Assembly: GCA_902537815.1 (NCBI GenBank)
Contig: CACBCS010000006.1
Span: 10,001 to 74,000, forward strand
Direction: 5' to 3'
Origin: an uncultured Pseudohongiella sp.
Lineage (GTDB): Bacteria; Pseudomonadota; Gammaproteobacteria; Pseudomonadales; Pseudohongiellaceae
DNA: 64,000 nt
Shown: positions 29,685 to 39,238 of the stretch, piece after piece
Layout: every line of letters starts with the position of its first letter
How positions within the stretch are numbered: position 1 is the first letter of the stretch
Notes under the pieces: model-generated
Database searches by the model: none
What the model saw: the letters and a program-made list of their open reading frames with translations, nothing else
What the model was told of the DNA's origin: nothing
Translations under genes and position numbers: made by a program

Positions 29685-31124
29685 ATGCATACTAACGAAG
29701 GGCTTGTCACCGCAGCATACGTCGTCGCTGCCGTGCTGTTTATCCTCGCTCTTGGCGGCTTGTCGAATCAGGAAAAAGCCAAGCGCGCTGTCTGGTACGG
29801 CATCATCGGGATGACTCTGGCGGTGGCTGCAACCGTCAGTGCTGCGGGTGGACAAACGGTACTGATTTCGCTGATGGTGATTCTTGGCGGGATTGGCGGC
29901 TGGTTCGTCGCGAATCGGGTTCAGATGACTCAGATGCCGGAACTTGTCGCGGGTTTTCACAGTCTTGTCGGTCTGGCTGCAGTCTTTATCGGGATCAATG
30001 CGGATCTCGAGATGGGTGCTGCGCTGGCGGCAAGGGAGGCCGGTACTGTTGACCAGCTGGCGGGCTTCGCCGCCACCATCGCTGCCAAAAGCGCGGTTGA
30101 GCTGAGTATTCTCAAGGTCGAACTGTTTCTGGGCATCCTGATCGGAGCGATTACTTTTACCGGATCCATTATCGCGTATGGCAAGCTGGCCGGCAGACTC
30201 AGTTCAGCGGCGCTGACCTTACCGGGTCGACACGCGTTGAACCTGGTCGCGCTGGTGGCCTGTTTTTTCCTCGGTTATGTCTACCTCGGCGGCGCAGGCT
30301 TGTGGACTATGCTGCTGGTCACGCTGATTTCCGGGGCGATCGGCTGCCATCTCATTCTTGCGATTGGCGGTGCCGACATGCCGGTGGTGGTTTCCATGCT
30401 GAACTCCTATTCAGGCTGGGCCGCCGCCGCCATTGGTTTCACACTCGGCAATGATCTGCTGATTGTCACCGGCGCGCTGGTGGGATCTTCGGGCGCCATC
30501 TTGTCCTACATCATGTGCAAGGGCATGAACCGCTCTTTTGTGTCGGTGATTCTCGGCGGCTGGGGCGGAGAGACCCAGGCAGCCAGCACTGTCGAGGGCG
30601 AGATGATCGAGGCAAAAGCAGATGCGGTGGTGCAGGCGGTTCAGGATGCCGACAGCGTGATCATCGTGCCGGGCTATGGAATGGCGGTTGCCCAGGCGCA
30701 AGGGTCCGTGTCAGAGCTCACCAAACGACTGCGTGCGCAGGGTAAGACGGTGCGCTTTGCAATCCATCCCGTTGCCGGCCGATTGCCCGGGCACATGAAC
30801 GTGTTGCTGGCGGAAGCCAAGGTGCCCTATGACATCGTGCTTGAAATGGAGGAGATCAATGACGATTTCCCCGAGACCGATGTCGTGATCATTATAGGCG
30901 CCAACGATATCGTAAATCCTGCTGCGCAGGATGATCCGGGCAGCCCCATCGCCGGTATGCCGGTGCTGGAAGTCTGGAAATCGCGTCATGTGTTCGTCTG
31001 CAAGCGAGGTCGGGGCACCGGTTATTCAGGCATTGAAAATCCCCTGTTTTTCAAGGAAAACACCCGGATGTTCTATGGTGACGCGAAAGCTTCAATGGAC
31101 GACCTGCTGCGGGAGCTGGACTGA
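29685..31124 (+). CDS. pntB: NAD(P) transhydrogenase subunit beta PntB
   Basis: This 479-residue beta subunit has about eight to nine membrane helices forming the proton channel, then the NADP(H)-binding domain III with [40 protein letters not shown] and [16 protein letters not shown]. The start ATG has a ribosome site (GAGGAGTTAAGG) overlapping the end of pntA. With PntA it forms the inner-membrane enzyme that makes NADPH from NADH at the expense of the proton gradient. Confidence 0.97.
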   Translation: MHTNEGLVTAAYVVAAVLFILALGGLSNQEKAKRAVWYGIIGMTLAVAATVSAAGGQTVLISLMVILGGIGGWFVANRVQMTQMPELVAGFHSLVGLAAVFIGINADLEMGAALAAREAGTVDQLAGFAATIAAKSAVELSILKVELFLGILIGAITFTGSIIAYGKLAGRLSSAALTLPGRHALNLVALVACFFLGYVYLGGAGLWTMLLVTLISGAIGCHLILAIGGADMPVVVSMLNSYSGWAAAAIGFTLGNDLLIVTGALVGSSGAILSYIMCKGMNRSFVSVILGGWGGETQAASTVEGEMIEAKADAVVQAVQDADSVIIVPGYGMAVAQAQGSVSELTKRLRAQGKTVRFAIHPVAGRLPGHMNVLLAEAKVPYDIVLEMEEINDDFPETDVVIIIGANDIVNPAAQDDPGSPIAGMPVLEVWKSRHVFVCKRGRGTGYSGIENPLFFKENTRMFYGDAKASMDDLLRELD

Positions 31125-31407
31125 TCAGGTCGGGTGACCGGGTCGGCCAGTCGTATCCCAGACTCGCACGGCTGAATTGCTTCAGAGCTTCAGCATAAGG
31201 GCCCGAAACCGGGCATCTGCGCCATTTCAGTCGGCCCCGGCTCTGTTACTGGCCCCTGTTACTGGTCGAAGAGCCGCGCTGGCGGACAATTTGTGACAGT
31301 TTACTGCTTGGAAATAGCGCATTCCGGCATCAGAATACTCTCAGAAAGTGACTCTGCGGGTATTGTCGCAGCATAACCCCTTTTCTCGGCTTGTTGAGGA
31401 ACTAACC

Positions 31408-32730
31408 ATGAGAATAGACAAAATATTGGGCTTCGGTGCCCTGATGATCGCTCCCGCTCTGGGGAACGCGCAGGCGTCAGATGATCATCCGACCTATGCC
31501 AATGAGGTGTCTCGGATTATTCAGGACAACTGCCAGATCTGCCACCAGCCCGGTGCGATCGGCCCGATGTCGTTTACCAGCTATGAAGAAGTGCGCCCTT
31601 GGGCACCTCTGATTCAGCTAAAGGTGAAGAGCCGCGATATGCCGCCTTATCATTATGACCGGGATACGGGCGTGCAGGAACTCAAGAACGACTGGCGTCT
31701 GTCGCAGGAGGACATTGACACGATAGTCGCCTGGGTCAATGCCGGATCGCCTTTGGGTAACCCGGAAGAGCTGCCGCCACCGCGAGAATTTCCCAGGAAA
31801 GGCGAATGGCGTCTGGCGGCGGATCTTGGTCAACCCGACCATATCATCCGATCAACCGCCTGGGATGTGCCGGCGGAAGGGCAGGACCTCTGGTGGGAGC
31901 CGGTTGTGGATTCCGGCATTACCGAAAGCCGCTGCATCAAAGCGGTAGAGACGCTGCCTTCGGCCGCTGCGCAAGGCTCGACCCACCATGCCAACTCGCA
32001 TTTCAAGATTCTCGATGAGGAAGGTGAGTGGGTGGACAGCGACCGACTGTCAGAGTTTGCGCTTGGCAAGCTCGGCGAAAAAGTCCCCGAAGGTGCATGC
32101 CGCAGAGCGCCCGCCAACTCTAAGGTTGAGTGGGAGATTCACTACTTCCCCGACGGAAACGCCGTCCCGCAGGATCAGGTCCAGGTAGGTATCTGGTTTT
32201 ATGATGATGAGGATGATTTTGTGGAAGAAGAGTCGTATAAGCAGGATCTGCGCGCCTACCGCCTCGACGGTGGTGGCGACTACATGATCCCGCCCCACGG
32301 CACGCTGATGACTCAGGGCTTCCACTCCTTCGACCATCCTGTGCGCATCGACAGCTGGCAGCCGCATATGCACCTTCGTGGTGTGGCGATGTCTCTGGAG
32401 ATGTTCAATCCCGAGACGGGTCGCAAGGAAATGCTGAGCCAGGCGTCAAACTGGACCGCGGCATGGAACCACAGCCATACCTATGAGGAAGGCTATCAGC
32501 CGCTGGTTCCTGCAGGGGCCACGCTAATTATCTCTGCCTGGTACGACAATACCGAAAACAACCCCATGAATCCGGATCCGGATCAGTGGGTCGGAGCGGG
32601 GCAGCGCACTACCGACGAGATGTCTCATGCCTGGATCGCGGTGACTCATCTTGATGAAGAGGGCTACGAGAAACTGCTTGTCGAACGTGAGGAGCGCGAC
32701 CAGCGCAGTCTTGCCGGATCAGACGACTGA
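31408..32730 (+). CDS. Secreted cytochrome c fused to a copper monooxygenase-like (PHM-type) domain
   Basis: This 440-residue exported protein has a signal peptide ending near ALGNAQA, a mono-heme cytochrome c domain (CQICH at residues 42-46, axial methionine probably in SRDMPPYHY), then a region resembling the copper type II ascorbate-dependent monooxygenase C-terminal domain. Possible copper ligands are in HHANSH, QPHMHLRG and NHSHTYEEGY, with DNTENNPMNPDP near the end. The ATG at 31408 has GAGGA seven bases upstream; a frame extension upstream is unsupported. The heme could feed electrons to the copper site, replacing ascorbate. The substrate is unknown. A clean terminator follows, so it is a single-gene unit. 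Confidence 0.8.
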   Translation: MRIDKILGFGALMIAPALGNAQASDDHPTYANEVSRIIQDNCQICHQPGAIGPMSFTSYEEVRPWAPLIQLKVKSRDMPPYHYDRDTGVQELKNDWRLSQEDIDTIVAWVNAGSPLGNPEELPPPREFPRKGEWRLAADLGQPDHIIRSTAWDVPAEGQDLWWEPVVDSGITESRCIKAVETLPSAAAQGSTHHANSHFKILDEEGEWVDSDRLSEFALGKLGEKVPEGACRRAPANSKVEWEIHYFPDGNAVPQDQVQVGIWFYDDEDDFVEEESYKQDLRAYRLDGGGDYMIPPHGTLMTQGFHSFDHPVRIDSWQPHMHLRGVAMSLEMFNPETGRKEMLSQASNWTAAWNHSHTYEEGYQPLVPAGATLIISAWYDNTENNPMNPDPDQWVGAGQRTTDEMSHAWIAVTHLDEEGYEKLLVEREERDQRSLAGSDD

Positions 32731-32756
32731 CAGACCGTAGCGTGGACGTCGAGAGT

Positions 32757-32789
32757 AAAAAGCCAGGTGCCCTCGGTATCTGGCTTTTT
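32757..32789 (+). terminator. Intrinsic terminator after the cytochrome/copper protein gene
   Basis: Ten-base perfect stem (AAAAAGCCAG and CTGGCTTTTT) with a 13-base loop, 26 bases after the stop codon. The A-run on the left arm would also let it act on the other strand. Confidence 0.92.
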
Positions 32790-33120
32790 CTGCCTCTGTG
32801 GCGCGCAGAACCGGGGCGTCTGTTCGGGCCGGCCGGCTTCGGGTGGGGCAAGCCTGTCACCACCCGCCGTACCGATGAATGTCGCTCTCTCTGGTTGATC
32901 AGTAAGCCATGGCTGCTCACACGGTTCGCTGGATAAGCAGATCGGGCACCGGTATCCTTTGTCAGGCGAGTCACTTTCAAATCACGCTGTGCCCTGCGCG
33001 ATGTCCGAACCGTTTAAAAACGCGCCGGATTTCTGTGCCCTGACCGGTTTGGGCTTCAGGCTCTGATCAGTTGTCAGTTTGGAGTGTTCAGGTTCAGGGG
33101 ACAGCGTCATCGGGGGAGCT
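32790..33120. other. Intergenic region before the AstE-like gene
   Basis: About 330 bases contain no recognised coding frame, RNA or strong promoter. The only notable item is GGGGGAG at 33112-33118, just before the candidate GTG start of the next gene. Confidence 0.5.
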
Positions 33121-34134
33121 GTGTTTTTCTTTTCGCCACACAAGGACATCATCGGGCATACCCTCGCCTGTGCCGATGAACCTGTTCAGGCCAGGCACAG
33201 TACCCTGACAGACGGGACAGAAGTGACCCTTCTGGATTGTGGTTTGATCCGGATTGAGCCGAACACAGCGAGTCAACTCTCTCTTGTCATTTCCTGCGGC
33301 ATTCATGGCAACGAGACAGCGCCTATAGAAATTGTGTCGCAACTTGTCAGCGAGTTGCTGTCCGGGGAAGTCAGCAGTGCTGTCCGGGTTCTGTTCATTC
33401 TTGCGAATCCCTGGGCCATGGCGGAGGACAGACGTTTTGTTGATCTCAACATGAACAGGCTGTTCTGCGGTCAGTGGCAGTATGAAGATCTCAGTCTGAA
33501 AGAGGTGAAGCGGGCCGCCAGGCTGGAGGCTTACGTGGCGAATTTCTTCGCCGAGGAACCGGTTACCGTTGTGCAGCGGCTGCACTATGACTGCCACACG
33601 GCGATCAGAGCGTCGGCCAGAGAGCGCTTTGCTGTGTATCCTTTTGTGCCTGGCCGGGTGCTTCCTGAACAACAGCAAGCCCTTCTGACCCGTGCTGACA
33701 TCGAAACCGTCCTGCTGCAGCAGGAGCCTGTCAACACGTTCTCTTCTTTTACTTCAATTAAACAGGATGCGCAGAGTTTTACTCTGGAATTGGGGAAGGT
33801 CATGTCCTTTGGCGCCAATGATTTGTCGCGCTTTTCTGGTATCGATCTGCTCCTTCGGGCTTTGATCTCCGGTGAAGAGTTGCCGAACACACCGGCAGGT
33901 GGCATGGAACAGTTCGTGGTGCATCACACCCTTGAGAAATCCAGCGAAAACTGGACATTCCACGTGCCCGATGATGCGCCGAATTTTTCTGAGTATACGC
34001 CGGGCAGTCTGATTGCCGAAGACGGGGGCGTGCAGTATCTCGTTGGAGAGGAACCGGAGTACATTGTGTTTCCCAATCCCCGGGTCAAGGTCGGCGAACG
34101 AGCAGGGCTGATGCTGCGAAAACTGAGTAAGTGA
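33121..34134 (+). CDS. Succinylglutamate desuccinylase/aspartoacylase (AstE-like) zinc hydrolase
   Basis: About 337 residues form an AstE/aspartoacylase-family hydrolase. Zinc ligands are in CGIHGNETAPIEI (H and E) and HYDCHTAIR (H), with the catalytic glutamate in FTLELGKV. In the arginine succinyltransferase pathway AstE cleaves succinylglutamate to succinate and glutamate; no astA, B, C or D is adjacent, so the substrate is only suggested. The start is uncertain: GTG at 33121 follows GGGGGAG at a rather short distance, and a TTG at 33079 keeps the same frame. The N-terminal length from GTG is close to that of E. coli AstE. Confidence 0.85.
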   Translation: MFFFSPHKDIIGHTLACADEPVQARHSTLTDGTEVTLLDCGLIRIEPNTASQLSLVISCGIHGNETAPIEIVSQLVSELLSGEVSSAVRVLFILANPWAMAEDRRFVDLNMNRLFCGQWQYEDLSLKEVKRAARLEAYVANFFAEEPVTVVQRLHYDCHTAIRASARERFAVYPFVPGRVLPEQQQALLTRADIETVLLQQEPVNTFSSFTSIKQDAQSFTLELGKVMSFGANDLSRFSGIDLLLRALISGEELPNTPAGGMEQFVVHHTLEKSSENWTFHVPDDAPNFSEYTPGSLIAEDGGVQYLVGEEPEYIVFPNPRVKVGERAGLMLRKLSK

Positions 34135-34378
34135 GGAAGTCAGTAAGCGAGGAGCGAGGCAGTCTGACGGCCAGCTCCACCCTCACGCTCTGAGAGCCGG
34201 GCACTGCGCCGGAACTGACAGCCCGGCCGGCCGTGGCGGGGCCGCGTTAGACTAACCGGTGGAGAGGTATGATAGTCTTGATCCCCTATACAGAACGAAC
34301 CCTGGCACGAGTCAGGGAGAGCGGGTTTGTGGACGTCCATTGCAAGTCAAGCAAGCGTAGATCGAGTGGAGAGGCAGC

Positions 34379-35260
34379 ATGCACAAAAGATTTCAGTCTG
34401 GCCGCCAGACCAGAAGAGAGTTTCTCAAAAAGACGGCAGTTTCCGCAGTGCTTGCGGCAAGCCCGTTTGGCGCGGTGAGCGCGCAGGTGCGGCGGGTTGA
34501 TAAAATCGGGCTGCAGCTGTATTCGCTGCGCCGGGAAATGGCCGAAGATTTCGAAGGGACTCTGGCCCAGCTTGCCGAGATCGGGTTTACTGAAATGGAG
34601 TTTGCCGGTTATCACGGTAAGACCCCCGGCGAGGTGCGCAGCATCCTAGACAGTTTTGGTCTGACGACGCCAGCGTCCCATGTGCCTCTGCAGGCCATTC
34701 GGGATAACCTCGATAAGGAAATTGAGACCGCTGTGACACTTGGTCAACAGTATATGGTGCTGCCCTGGTTGCCTGAGAATGAGCGCAACCTTGACAGTTA
34801 CCACAGAGTTGCTGAGTTGCTGAACCGCGCGGGGGAGAAGACCCGGGAGGCCGGCATCATCATGGGTTACCACAATCATGATTTTGAATTTGACATCCAC
34901 GAAGGGGGGCGGATCGGCTACGACATTCTGACATCAGAAACTGAACCTGACCTGGTGATGTTCGAGATGGATCTGTTCTGGGCGGAAGAGGCCGGCTACG
35001 ATGCCACCTTCTTCTTTCTCAAGTATCCGGGCCGCTACCCCATGATCCACGTCAAAGATCGCGCTGGTTCAGGTGAGATGGCAGATGTGGGGCGCGGTTA
35101 CATCGATTTCCAGGAGCTGTTCAGCTACGGCAGCAAGGGCGGGTTCAAGCATTACTTTATCGAACACGACAATCCGACCGACGGCATCAATTCGATGGCC
35201 TACAGCTACAACACGGTTCGCAATCTCCGATTTAACTCGACCTATGAACTACCTTACTGA
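34379..35260 (+). CDS. Tat-exported xylose-isomerase-like TIM barrel protein
   Basis: This 293-residue protein has a twin-arginine signal (QTRREFLKKTAVSAVLAA) followed by a sugar-phosphate isomerase/epimerase (AP endonuclease 2-like) TIM barrel. It begins IGLQLYSLRREM and contains metal-binding candidates in GYHNHDFEF (His/Glu), MFEMDLFW, MIHVKDR and FIEHDNP. GGAGAGG lies before the ATG. Exported members of this family are often found with 3-keto-glycoside pathways as epimerases or lyases, so a link to the GMC/DUF1080 locus at 14-17.7 kb is possible, but the two loci are 17 kb apart. Confidence 0.88.
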   Translation: MHKRFQSGRQTRREFLKKTAVSAVLAASPFGAVSAQVRRVDKIGLQLYSLRREMAEDFEGTLAQLAEIGFTEMEFAGYHGKTPGEVRSILDSFGLTTPASHVPLQAIRDNLDKEIETAVTLGQQYMVLPWLPENERNLDSYHRVAELLNRAGEKTREAGIIMGYHNHDFEFDIHEGGRIGYDILTSETEPDLVMFEMDLFWAEEAGYDATFFFLKYPGRYPMIHVKDRAGSGEMADVGRGYIDFQELFSYGSKGGFKHYFIEHDNPTDGINSMAYSYNTVRNLRFNSTYELPY

Positions 35261-35383
35261 CAGGGCCTGAAATCCGGCCTACTCATACCACTGCGCGGAG
35301 CAGTGAGAGTGCCAGGTGGTTCTGAAGAGTGTCCGTGAGTGTCGAGGCTTCTCAGTCGGCCCCGCTGAAACTATCTGAGCGTA

Positions 35384-36517
35384 TCAGGCGAAGCCAGAGA
35401 AAATTCTCTGATGTTCAGTTACAATGCGTTCGGTTTCTTCCGGCTCCGGATTGCGGGAGTAGTCGCCGAGTTTGAACGTGCCGCCTAACAGTATTGTATC
35501 GGTGCGGGAGAACATATACAGATTACTGTTACCGCCACCGATTGTCAGGTAATCGACGTCCGGGTCAGGGGGCATGTAAACCAGCTGACCTTTGGCAGGG
35601 GTGATCTCTGTATCGTCAAACAGCGTCGCTGCACCGAGTCCCGTACAGTTGAAGGAAATTTTCTCTGGCAGGGCAAAAATTTCCTCTTTGCTGTTGAAAT
35701 TGCGGATAACAAATTTGCCACCACTTTGCAGAAAATCATCAATCAGCCGCCGCAGGAAAATAGCTGGCTCGACCATCATGGTAAGCTCGTGTCGGACATA
35801 GGGAACAGGAAAGGGGTGCTCGCCCGGCTGCAGATCTGTGCGGTAGGGGTAGAGATCTTCGAACTCGCCACCTTCCTCGGGAGGCGTGTCGCTCAGGTTG
35901 TACAGTTCAGTCCACCGAACCCCGTAATCCCTGCCACCTAAGTTGGTGAAAGCGTGATGGGCTATACGCGCGGCGAACTGAATTTGTGCTTTGAACGCCT
36001 CGCTGGACACCGCCGGATCATGCACGCTGTAGGGTCCCCACTCGCCGCCGGCTACGTTTGAGGTGGTGTGTCGGGCCATGTCTCTTGTGTAAATCGTGAC
36101 GTTCCAGCCAGCGTCCTGCAGCAGTCGCGCGCTGGTCAGGCCCATGACGCCACCGCCGATGACGCCGACTTCGCCGGGCGTCATGCCCGTGGTCTCCCTT
36201 ACGGCGAGCGCTGAGCTGCCCCAGGACAGGCTGATCCCGCCACCGCCATGGCCGTAGTTATGGACAACTGTCTTATCATCAAACTGCTCTCTTTTTACGA
36301 CAAAACCGGAGGGCCGGTAGGGTCGGTGACCTACAACCTCCCGGATCACATTGTCCATGGAAATTCGGGGTGCGACCCAAGGTTTGCGGGAATAGGGACG
36401 CCGATATGCAGCACCGCTGCTGATTTCAACCTGACAACTGCTGAGTGCGGCAGCCAGGGCGCCGGCACCGGCTGCTTTGAGAATGTCTCGTCGACCGAAG
36501 GTTTTGTTCTTCTGCAT
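35384..36517 (-). CDS. Tat-exported FAD oxidoreductase of the D-amino acid oxidase family, circularly permuted
   Basis: This 377-residue protein has a twin-arginine signal (GRRDILKAAGAGALAAAL) ending in a possible lipobox SSCQ at Cys28. Residues about 55-105 (REVVGHRPYRPSGFVVKRE, then VVHNYGHGGGGISLSWGSS) correspond to the C-terminal end of ordinary D-amino acid oxidases. They are followed by the Rossmann motif VGVIGGGVMGLTSARLL at about 117-133, which normally opens the protein, and TTSNVAGGEWGPYS. The chain ends at the segment LLGGTFKLGDYSRNPEPEE, which ordinarily leads into the RPxRP block. The order is thus a circular permutation. The substrate is not known; oxidation of a D-amino acid or related amine in the periplasm is the family expectation. 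Confidence 0.87.
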   Translation of the reverse strand: MQKNKTFGRRDILKAAGAGALAAALSSCQVEISSGAAYRRPYSRKPWVAPRISMDNVIREVVGHRPYRPSGFVVKREQFDDKTVVHNYGHGGGGISLSWGSSALAVRETTGMTPGEVGVIGGGVMGLTSARLLQDAGWNVTIYTRDMARHTTSNVAGGEWGPYSVHDPAVSSEAFKAQIQFAARIAHHAFTNLGGRDYGVRWTELYNLSDTPPEEGGEFEDLYPYRTDLQPGEHPFPVPYVRHELTMMVEPAIFLRRLIDDFLQSGGKFVIRNFNSKEEIFALPEKISFNCTGLGAATLFDDTEITPAKGQLVYMPPDPDVDYLTIGGGNSNLYMFSRTDTILLGGTFKLGDYSRNPEPEETERIVTEHQRIFSGFA

Positions 36518-36827
36518 GATACGAAGGCCTAACGCGAAAAGGATGTGACTAAAGATAGCGAATTCTTCGGCTTAATCCCACATCGCCCGCATCGCGATCA
36601 GTCAGCGTCTAGCTTATGTCCTCAATTCTGGTCATGCGCCAGACAGATCCTCGCATTCTGTCCCACCGGGAAGCCTGAGCAGGTGCGATGGGCCTCGCCT
36701 GACGCGGTCTTGAATGCGGGCGGGCAGCAAGCCCGACTGGCTGTGGTGGGGAATCATCGCTGATGCCCCCTTTTCGCGTTACACTGTAGGGACTATCCAC
36801 AAAGAGTCAAAAGATTCAGGCAGAGAC
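36518..36827. other. Divergent intergenic region, DAAO-like gene and nhaC
   Basis: About 310 bases hold the start regions of two divergent genes. No tRNA or clear operator was seen. An open frame continuing upstream from nhaC to 36714 has no ribosome binding site and no membrane-protein character before 36828. Confidence 0.5.
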
Positions 36828-38240
36828 GTGCCGTCATCAAGCCCCACACCCACTTTGGCTGGTGCCCTCGCCCCGATCGCCCTGACCATGGCGCTGCTGA
36901 TGGTTCAGATATTCGTCCTGTCTGGCCCGCCGCATATACCGCTTATCCTTGGCACCGGAATCACCGCACTGATTGGTCTCGCTCGGGGCTGTCGCTGGGG
37001 TGACATTCAGGAGGGCATCGTTTCGGCCGCGGCCACCTCGATTCCCGTGGTGTTTATTTTTCTTCTGGTTGGCATGACGATAGGCACTTGGATTCTTGCG
37101 GGGACGGTTCCGCTGATGATTACGCTGGGCGTGAAGTGGATCAGTCTTTCCGCCTTTCTTCCCGTTTGCTGTCTGGTCTGTGCGGCGGTGTCAGTATTTA
37201 CCGGAACGTCCTGGGGAACTGTCGGTACCCTCGGTCTGGCGCTGATGGCCATTGGGGCGAGCCTGGACATTCCCCCGGCAATCACAGCCGGTGCAGTGGT
37301 TTCCGGCGCCTGGTTCGGCGACAAGATCTCGCCGCTGTCGGATACAACGAACTACACGGCGGCGGTTGCGGGCACCGATCTGTACACCCACATCAGGAAT
37401 CTGATTCCAACGACACTGCCTGCCCTATTGCTGGCTCTGTTGATCTACGCGGTCCTGGGTTCTGCCTATGTTTCCGAGTCCGCCAGTACTGCGTCAGCGG
37501 CCGGCACCGGCGAAGTGCTTAACAGCTTGTTTAGGCTGAATGTTTTCGTCCTGTTTCCGCCTGTGGTCATTGGGTTCACTATTGTCAGAAAAGTGCCGCC
37601 GATCCCGGGAATTTTTCTCGGGGTGGTGGCTGCGGCACTGGTTGCACTGTCAGTGCAGGGTGCCAGTTTCGCCGAGGTTGCGGATGCCATGATGAACGGC
37701 TTCGTCAGCGACACCGGTAATGCACAAATTGATGCGTTGCTTACCAAGGGCGGGCTGATGTCTATGATGTGGGTGATTTCTCTGATCATCATAGCGCTCG
37801 CCTTCGGCGGTGCGTTGGAGAAGACCGGTTGTCTCGAAACGATTGTCAGGGAATTGCTGGGTCGGCTGCAGGGCAGGGCGCAATTGATCACCGGAGCACT
37901 GCTGACGACTTTCGGGTTCAACCTGGCCAGCAACGCTTTTGTCGCTTACACCATCCCGGGTCGTCTTTTTGCAGACGCATTTGCCGCCGAATCACTGGCG
38001 CCGGCGGCCCTCTCCCGGGTCATGGAGGATGGTGCGACCATGAGTGCTCCGCTCATTCCCTGGAACTCCGGTGGCGCTTTTGTCTCCGGTGCCCTCGGGG
38101 TTCCCGCACTCGCTTACGCGCCATTTGCTTTTGCGAACTGGCTGGCTCCGCTGTTCAGTTTACTGTGGGCCTGGACCGGCTACTTCATTCCTACTCTGGA
38201 CAATTCGCAGGGCCCGCAGCCTGGGCCAGAGCACCACTGA
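36828..38240 (+). CDS. nhaC: NhaC-family Na+/H+ antiporter
   Basis: This 470-residue inner-membrane protein has about eleven hydrophobic segments. The NhaC features seen are VFTGTSWGTVGTLG, VSGAWFGDKISPLSDTTNY with acidic residues in the membrane, and SAPLIPWNSGGAFV near the C-terminus. It exchanges Na+ for H+, or possibly an organic anion as in malate/lactate exchangers of the same family. The GTG at 36828 follows AGGCAGAG and begins just ahead of the first helix. The next gene starts 26 bases later and is probably co-transcribed. Confidence 0.92.
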   Translation: MPSSSPTPTLAGALAPIALTMALLMVQIFVLSGPPHIPLILGTGITALIGLARGCRWGDIQEGIVSAAATSIPVVFIFLLVGMTIGTWILAGTVPLMITLGVKWISLSAFLPVCCLVCAAVSVFTGTSWGTVGTLGLALMAIGASLDIPPAITAGAVVSGAWFGDKISPLSDTTNYTAAVAGTDLYTHIRNLIPTTLPALLLALLIYAVLGSAYVSESASTASAAGTGEVLNSLFRLNVFVLFPPVVIGFTIVRKVPPIPGIFLGVVAAALVALSVQGASFAEVADAMMNGFVSDTGNAQIDALLTKGGLMSMMWVISLIIIALAFGGALEKTGCLETIVRELLGRLQGRAQLITGALLTTFGFNLASNAFVAYTIPGRLFADAFAAESLAPAALSRVMEDGATMSAPLIPWNSGGAFVSGALGVPALAYAPFAFANWLAPLFSLLWAWTGYFIPTLDNSQGPQPGPEHH

Positions 38241-38266
38241 ACGTTTCGATGCAGCGGAGATAATTT

Positions 38267-39202
38267 ATGACACATGGCACTCATGATTTTGATGGAGACG
38301 CACGAAACCAGGAAATTCTGATCAATATCAATGGTGAGCTTTTCCCTCGCGATGAGGCGAAAGTGTCGGTTTTTGATTCCGGCTACATCCTCGGTGACGG
38401 CGTATGGGAAGGGATTTGCCTGCATAACGGCAAGCTGTTTCACATTCGGCAGCATCTGCGGCGGCTCTATGAGGGCGCTAAAGCGCTGGACATGGAGATC
38501 GGGCTCGAACAGGATGAATTGCAGCAGCGTATCGAAGATACCTGTGCGGCGAACTCCATGCAAAGTGGTGTGCACATCCGGCTGATGGTAACGCGCGGTA
38601 TCAAGGCGACGCCCTATCAGGACCCACGTATTACCATCTCACCGCCGACCATTGTCATCATTCCGGAATACAAAGCCCCTCTGGCAAGCACGCTGGAGAC
38701 GGGGATTCGTCTGTTCACGGTGCACGTGCGGCGTGGCTATCCTGACGTGCAGGATCAGAAACTTAACAGCCACTCGAAACTGAACTGCATCACCGCCTGC
38801 ATTCAGGCGGCCAAGGCGGGGGCCGATGAGGCGCTGATGCTGGATCCCCACGGCTTTGTGGCGACCTGTAATTCCACCCATTTCTTTATCGTTCGTGACG
38901 GTGAGGTGTGGACCTCCTCCGGAGACTACTGTCTGGGCGGCATTACTCGCCGAACGGTCATCGATCTGTGCCGGGAGAACCGCATTCCGGTCTTCGAGAA
39001 ATCATTTTCCCTGACCGACGTCTATGGGGCTGATGAAGCCTTTGTGACGGGCACTTTTGCCGGAGTTGCCCCGGTGACTGAGGTCGACGGACGATTGCTG
39101 GGTGAGCGAAAGGCTGAGGGCGAGTTCCGGCGTGGTCCGGTGGTCATGCAGTTGCAGGATCTCTATCTCCAGCTTCTCGAAACCGAGTGCGCCAGGGGAT
39201 GA
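38267..39202 (+). CDS. Class IV aminotransferase (branched-chain/D-amino acid type)
   Basis: This 311-residue fold-type IV PLP enzyme opens with INGELFPRDEAKVSVFDSGYILGDGVWEG, has the PLP lysine in LNSHSKLNCI, DEALMLDPHG and the late block CLGGITRRTVIDLC. The usual acidic residue before the NxF motif is replaced: VATCNSTHFF is seen where BCAT and DAT have a VxE stretch. It may act on D-amino acids, branched-chain acids or 4-amino-4-deoxychorismate-like compounds. Its place beside nhaC and the DAAO-like gene points to D-amino acid or amine metabolism. A ribosome site (GGAG) lies before the ATG. Confidence 0.88.
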   Translation: MTHGTHDFDGDARNQEILININGELFPRDEAKVSVFDSGYILGDGVWEGICLHNGKLFHIRQHLRRLYEGAKALDMEIGLEQDELQQRIEDTCAANSMQSGVHIRLMVTRGIKATPYQDPRITISPPTIVIIPEYKAPLASTLETGIRLFTVHVRRGYPDVQDQKLNSHSKLNCITACIQAAKAGADEALMLDPHGFVATCNSTHFFIVRDGEVWTSSGDYCLGGITRRTVIDLCRENRIPVFEKSFSLTDVYGADEAFVTGTFAGVAPVTEVDGRLLGERKAEGEFRRGPVVMQLQDLYLQLLETECARG

Positions 39203-39238
39203 CAGCGGGCCGGCCGCAGCGTCGTCCGGGGCCGGGCG

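Noticed and set aside
31243-31265. Direct repeat of CTGTTACTGG after pntB
   Set aside because: Only two short copies and no symmetry or conserved setting; likely chance.
32757-32789. Possible regulatory RNA hairpin
   Set aside because: The perfect stem with flanking A and T runs directly after a stop codon is fully explained as an intrinsic terminator.
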